From assembly GCA_900554905.1 (NCBI GenBank), contig USJB01000009.1, forward strand, positions 1 to 14,097: a stretch of DNA of 14,097 nt, in the 5' to 3' direction. Both the position numbers and the translations under genes were made by a program. Each line of letters starts with the position of its first letter. The stretch's first letter is position 1. The notes below the pieces were generated by a model. It did no database searches, had not been told where the DNA came from, and was given only the letters and a program-made list of their open reading frames with translations. The stretch comes from an uncultured Collinsella sp. GTDB lineage: Bacteria; Actinomycetota; Coriobacteriia; Coriobacteriales; Coriobacteriaceae. Shown one piece after another: positions 14,071-14,097 of this stretch.

Positions 14071-14081
14071 TTAGCTCGACT

Positions 14082-14087
14082 ATAGTA
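14082..14087 (-). promoter_or_regulatory. Probable -10 element of the tRNA-Pro promoter
   Basis: TACTAT on the minus strand (14087 down to 14082) lies 11 nt upstream of the mature tRNA 5' end. The -35 hexamer would fall beyond the window edge, so the promoter is only partly visible. Confidence 0.5.
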
Positions 14088-14097
14088 ACAAAGATTT

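Overview
The window is a GC-rich bacterial chromosome segment in which every recognisable gene lies on the minus strand, so transcription runs from high to low coordinates. Codon use, the protein sequences, and the mix of a ClpC chaperone, an actinobacterial-style lysS...clpC neighbourhood and a strict-anaerobe acyl-CoA dehydratase activase fusion suggest an anaerobic gut member of the Coriobacteriia, most likely Collinsella or a close relative. This is an inference from sequence character, not a database match.

Layout in transcription order (right to left): tRNA-Pro(CGG) with its own terminator; tatA with a clear sigma70-type promoter that carries an inverted repeat in its spacer; greA; lysS, whose product has an extra C-terminal tRNA-binding domain; a 321-bp gap rich in RNA-like inverted repeats; a ThrE-family threonine/serine exporter; a gap with two adjacent inverted repeats that look like dispersed extragenic elements; a small membrane protein of two DUF2798-type repeats, with an ambiguous start; a structured 3' region ending in a terminator; a 1479-residue activase fusion overlapping a TetR-family regulator gene; and clpC, complete but ending 2 bases from the window edge.

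The genes at the two ends are housekeeping: protein export, transcript cleavage, lysine charging and proteolysis. greA-lysS and lysS-clpC are neighbours in many Gram-positive genomes (in mycobacteria lysS-lsr2-clpC1; in clostridia greA-lysS-ctsR-...-clpC). The exporter, DUF2798 protein and activase-tetR pair therefore look like an accessory block between lysS and clpC.

The strongest candidate for an under-described system is the activase-tetR unit. It joins two ASKHA/BadF-type ATPase domains, a Cys-rich segment and a dehydratase-related C-terminal half in one chain. It is translationally overlapped with a TetR regulator and preceded by a perfect 21-bp palindrome that is probably the regulator's operator. 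A second theme is that clpC and lysS, and perhaps the DUF2798 gene, have an intrinsic-terminator-like hairpin just upstream of the translation start, which suggests transcript-level control or compact read-through architecture.
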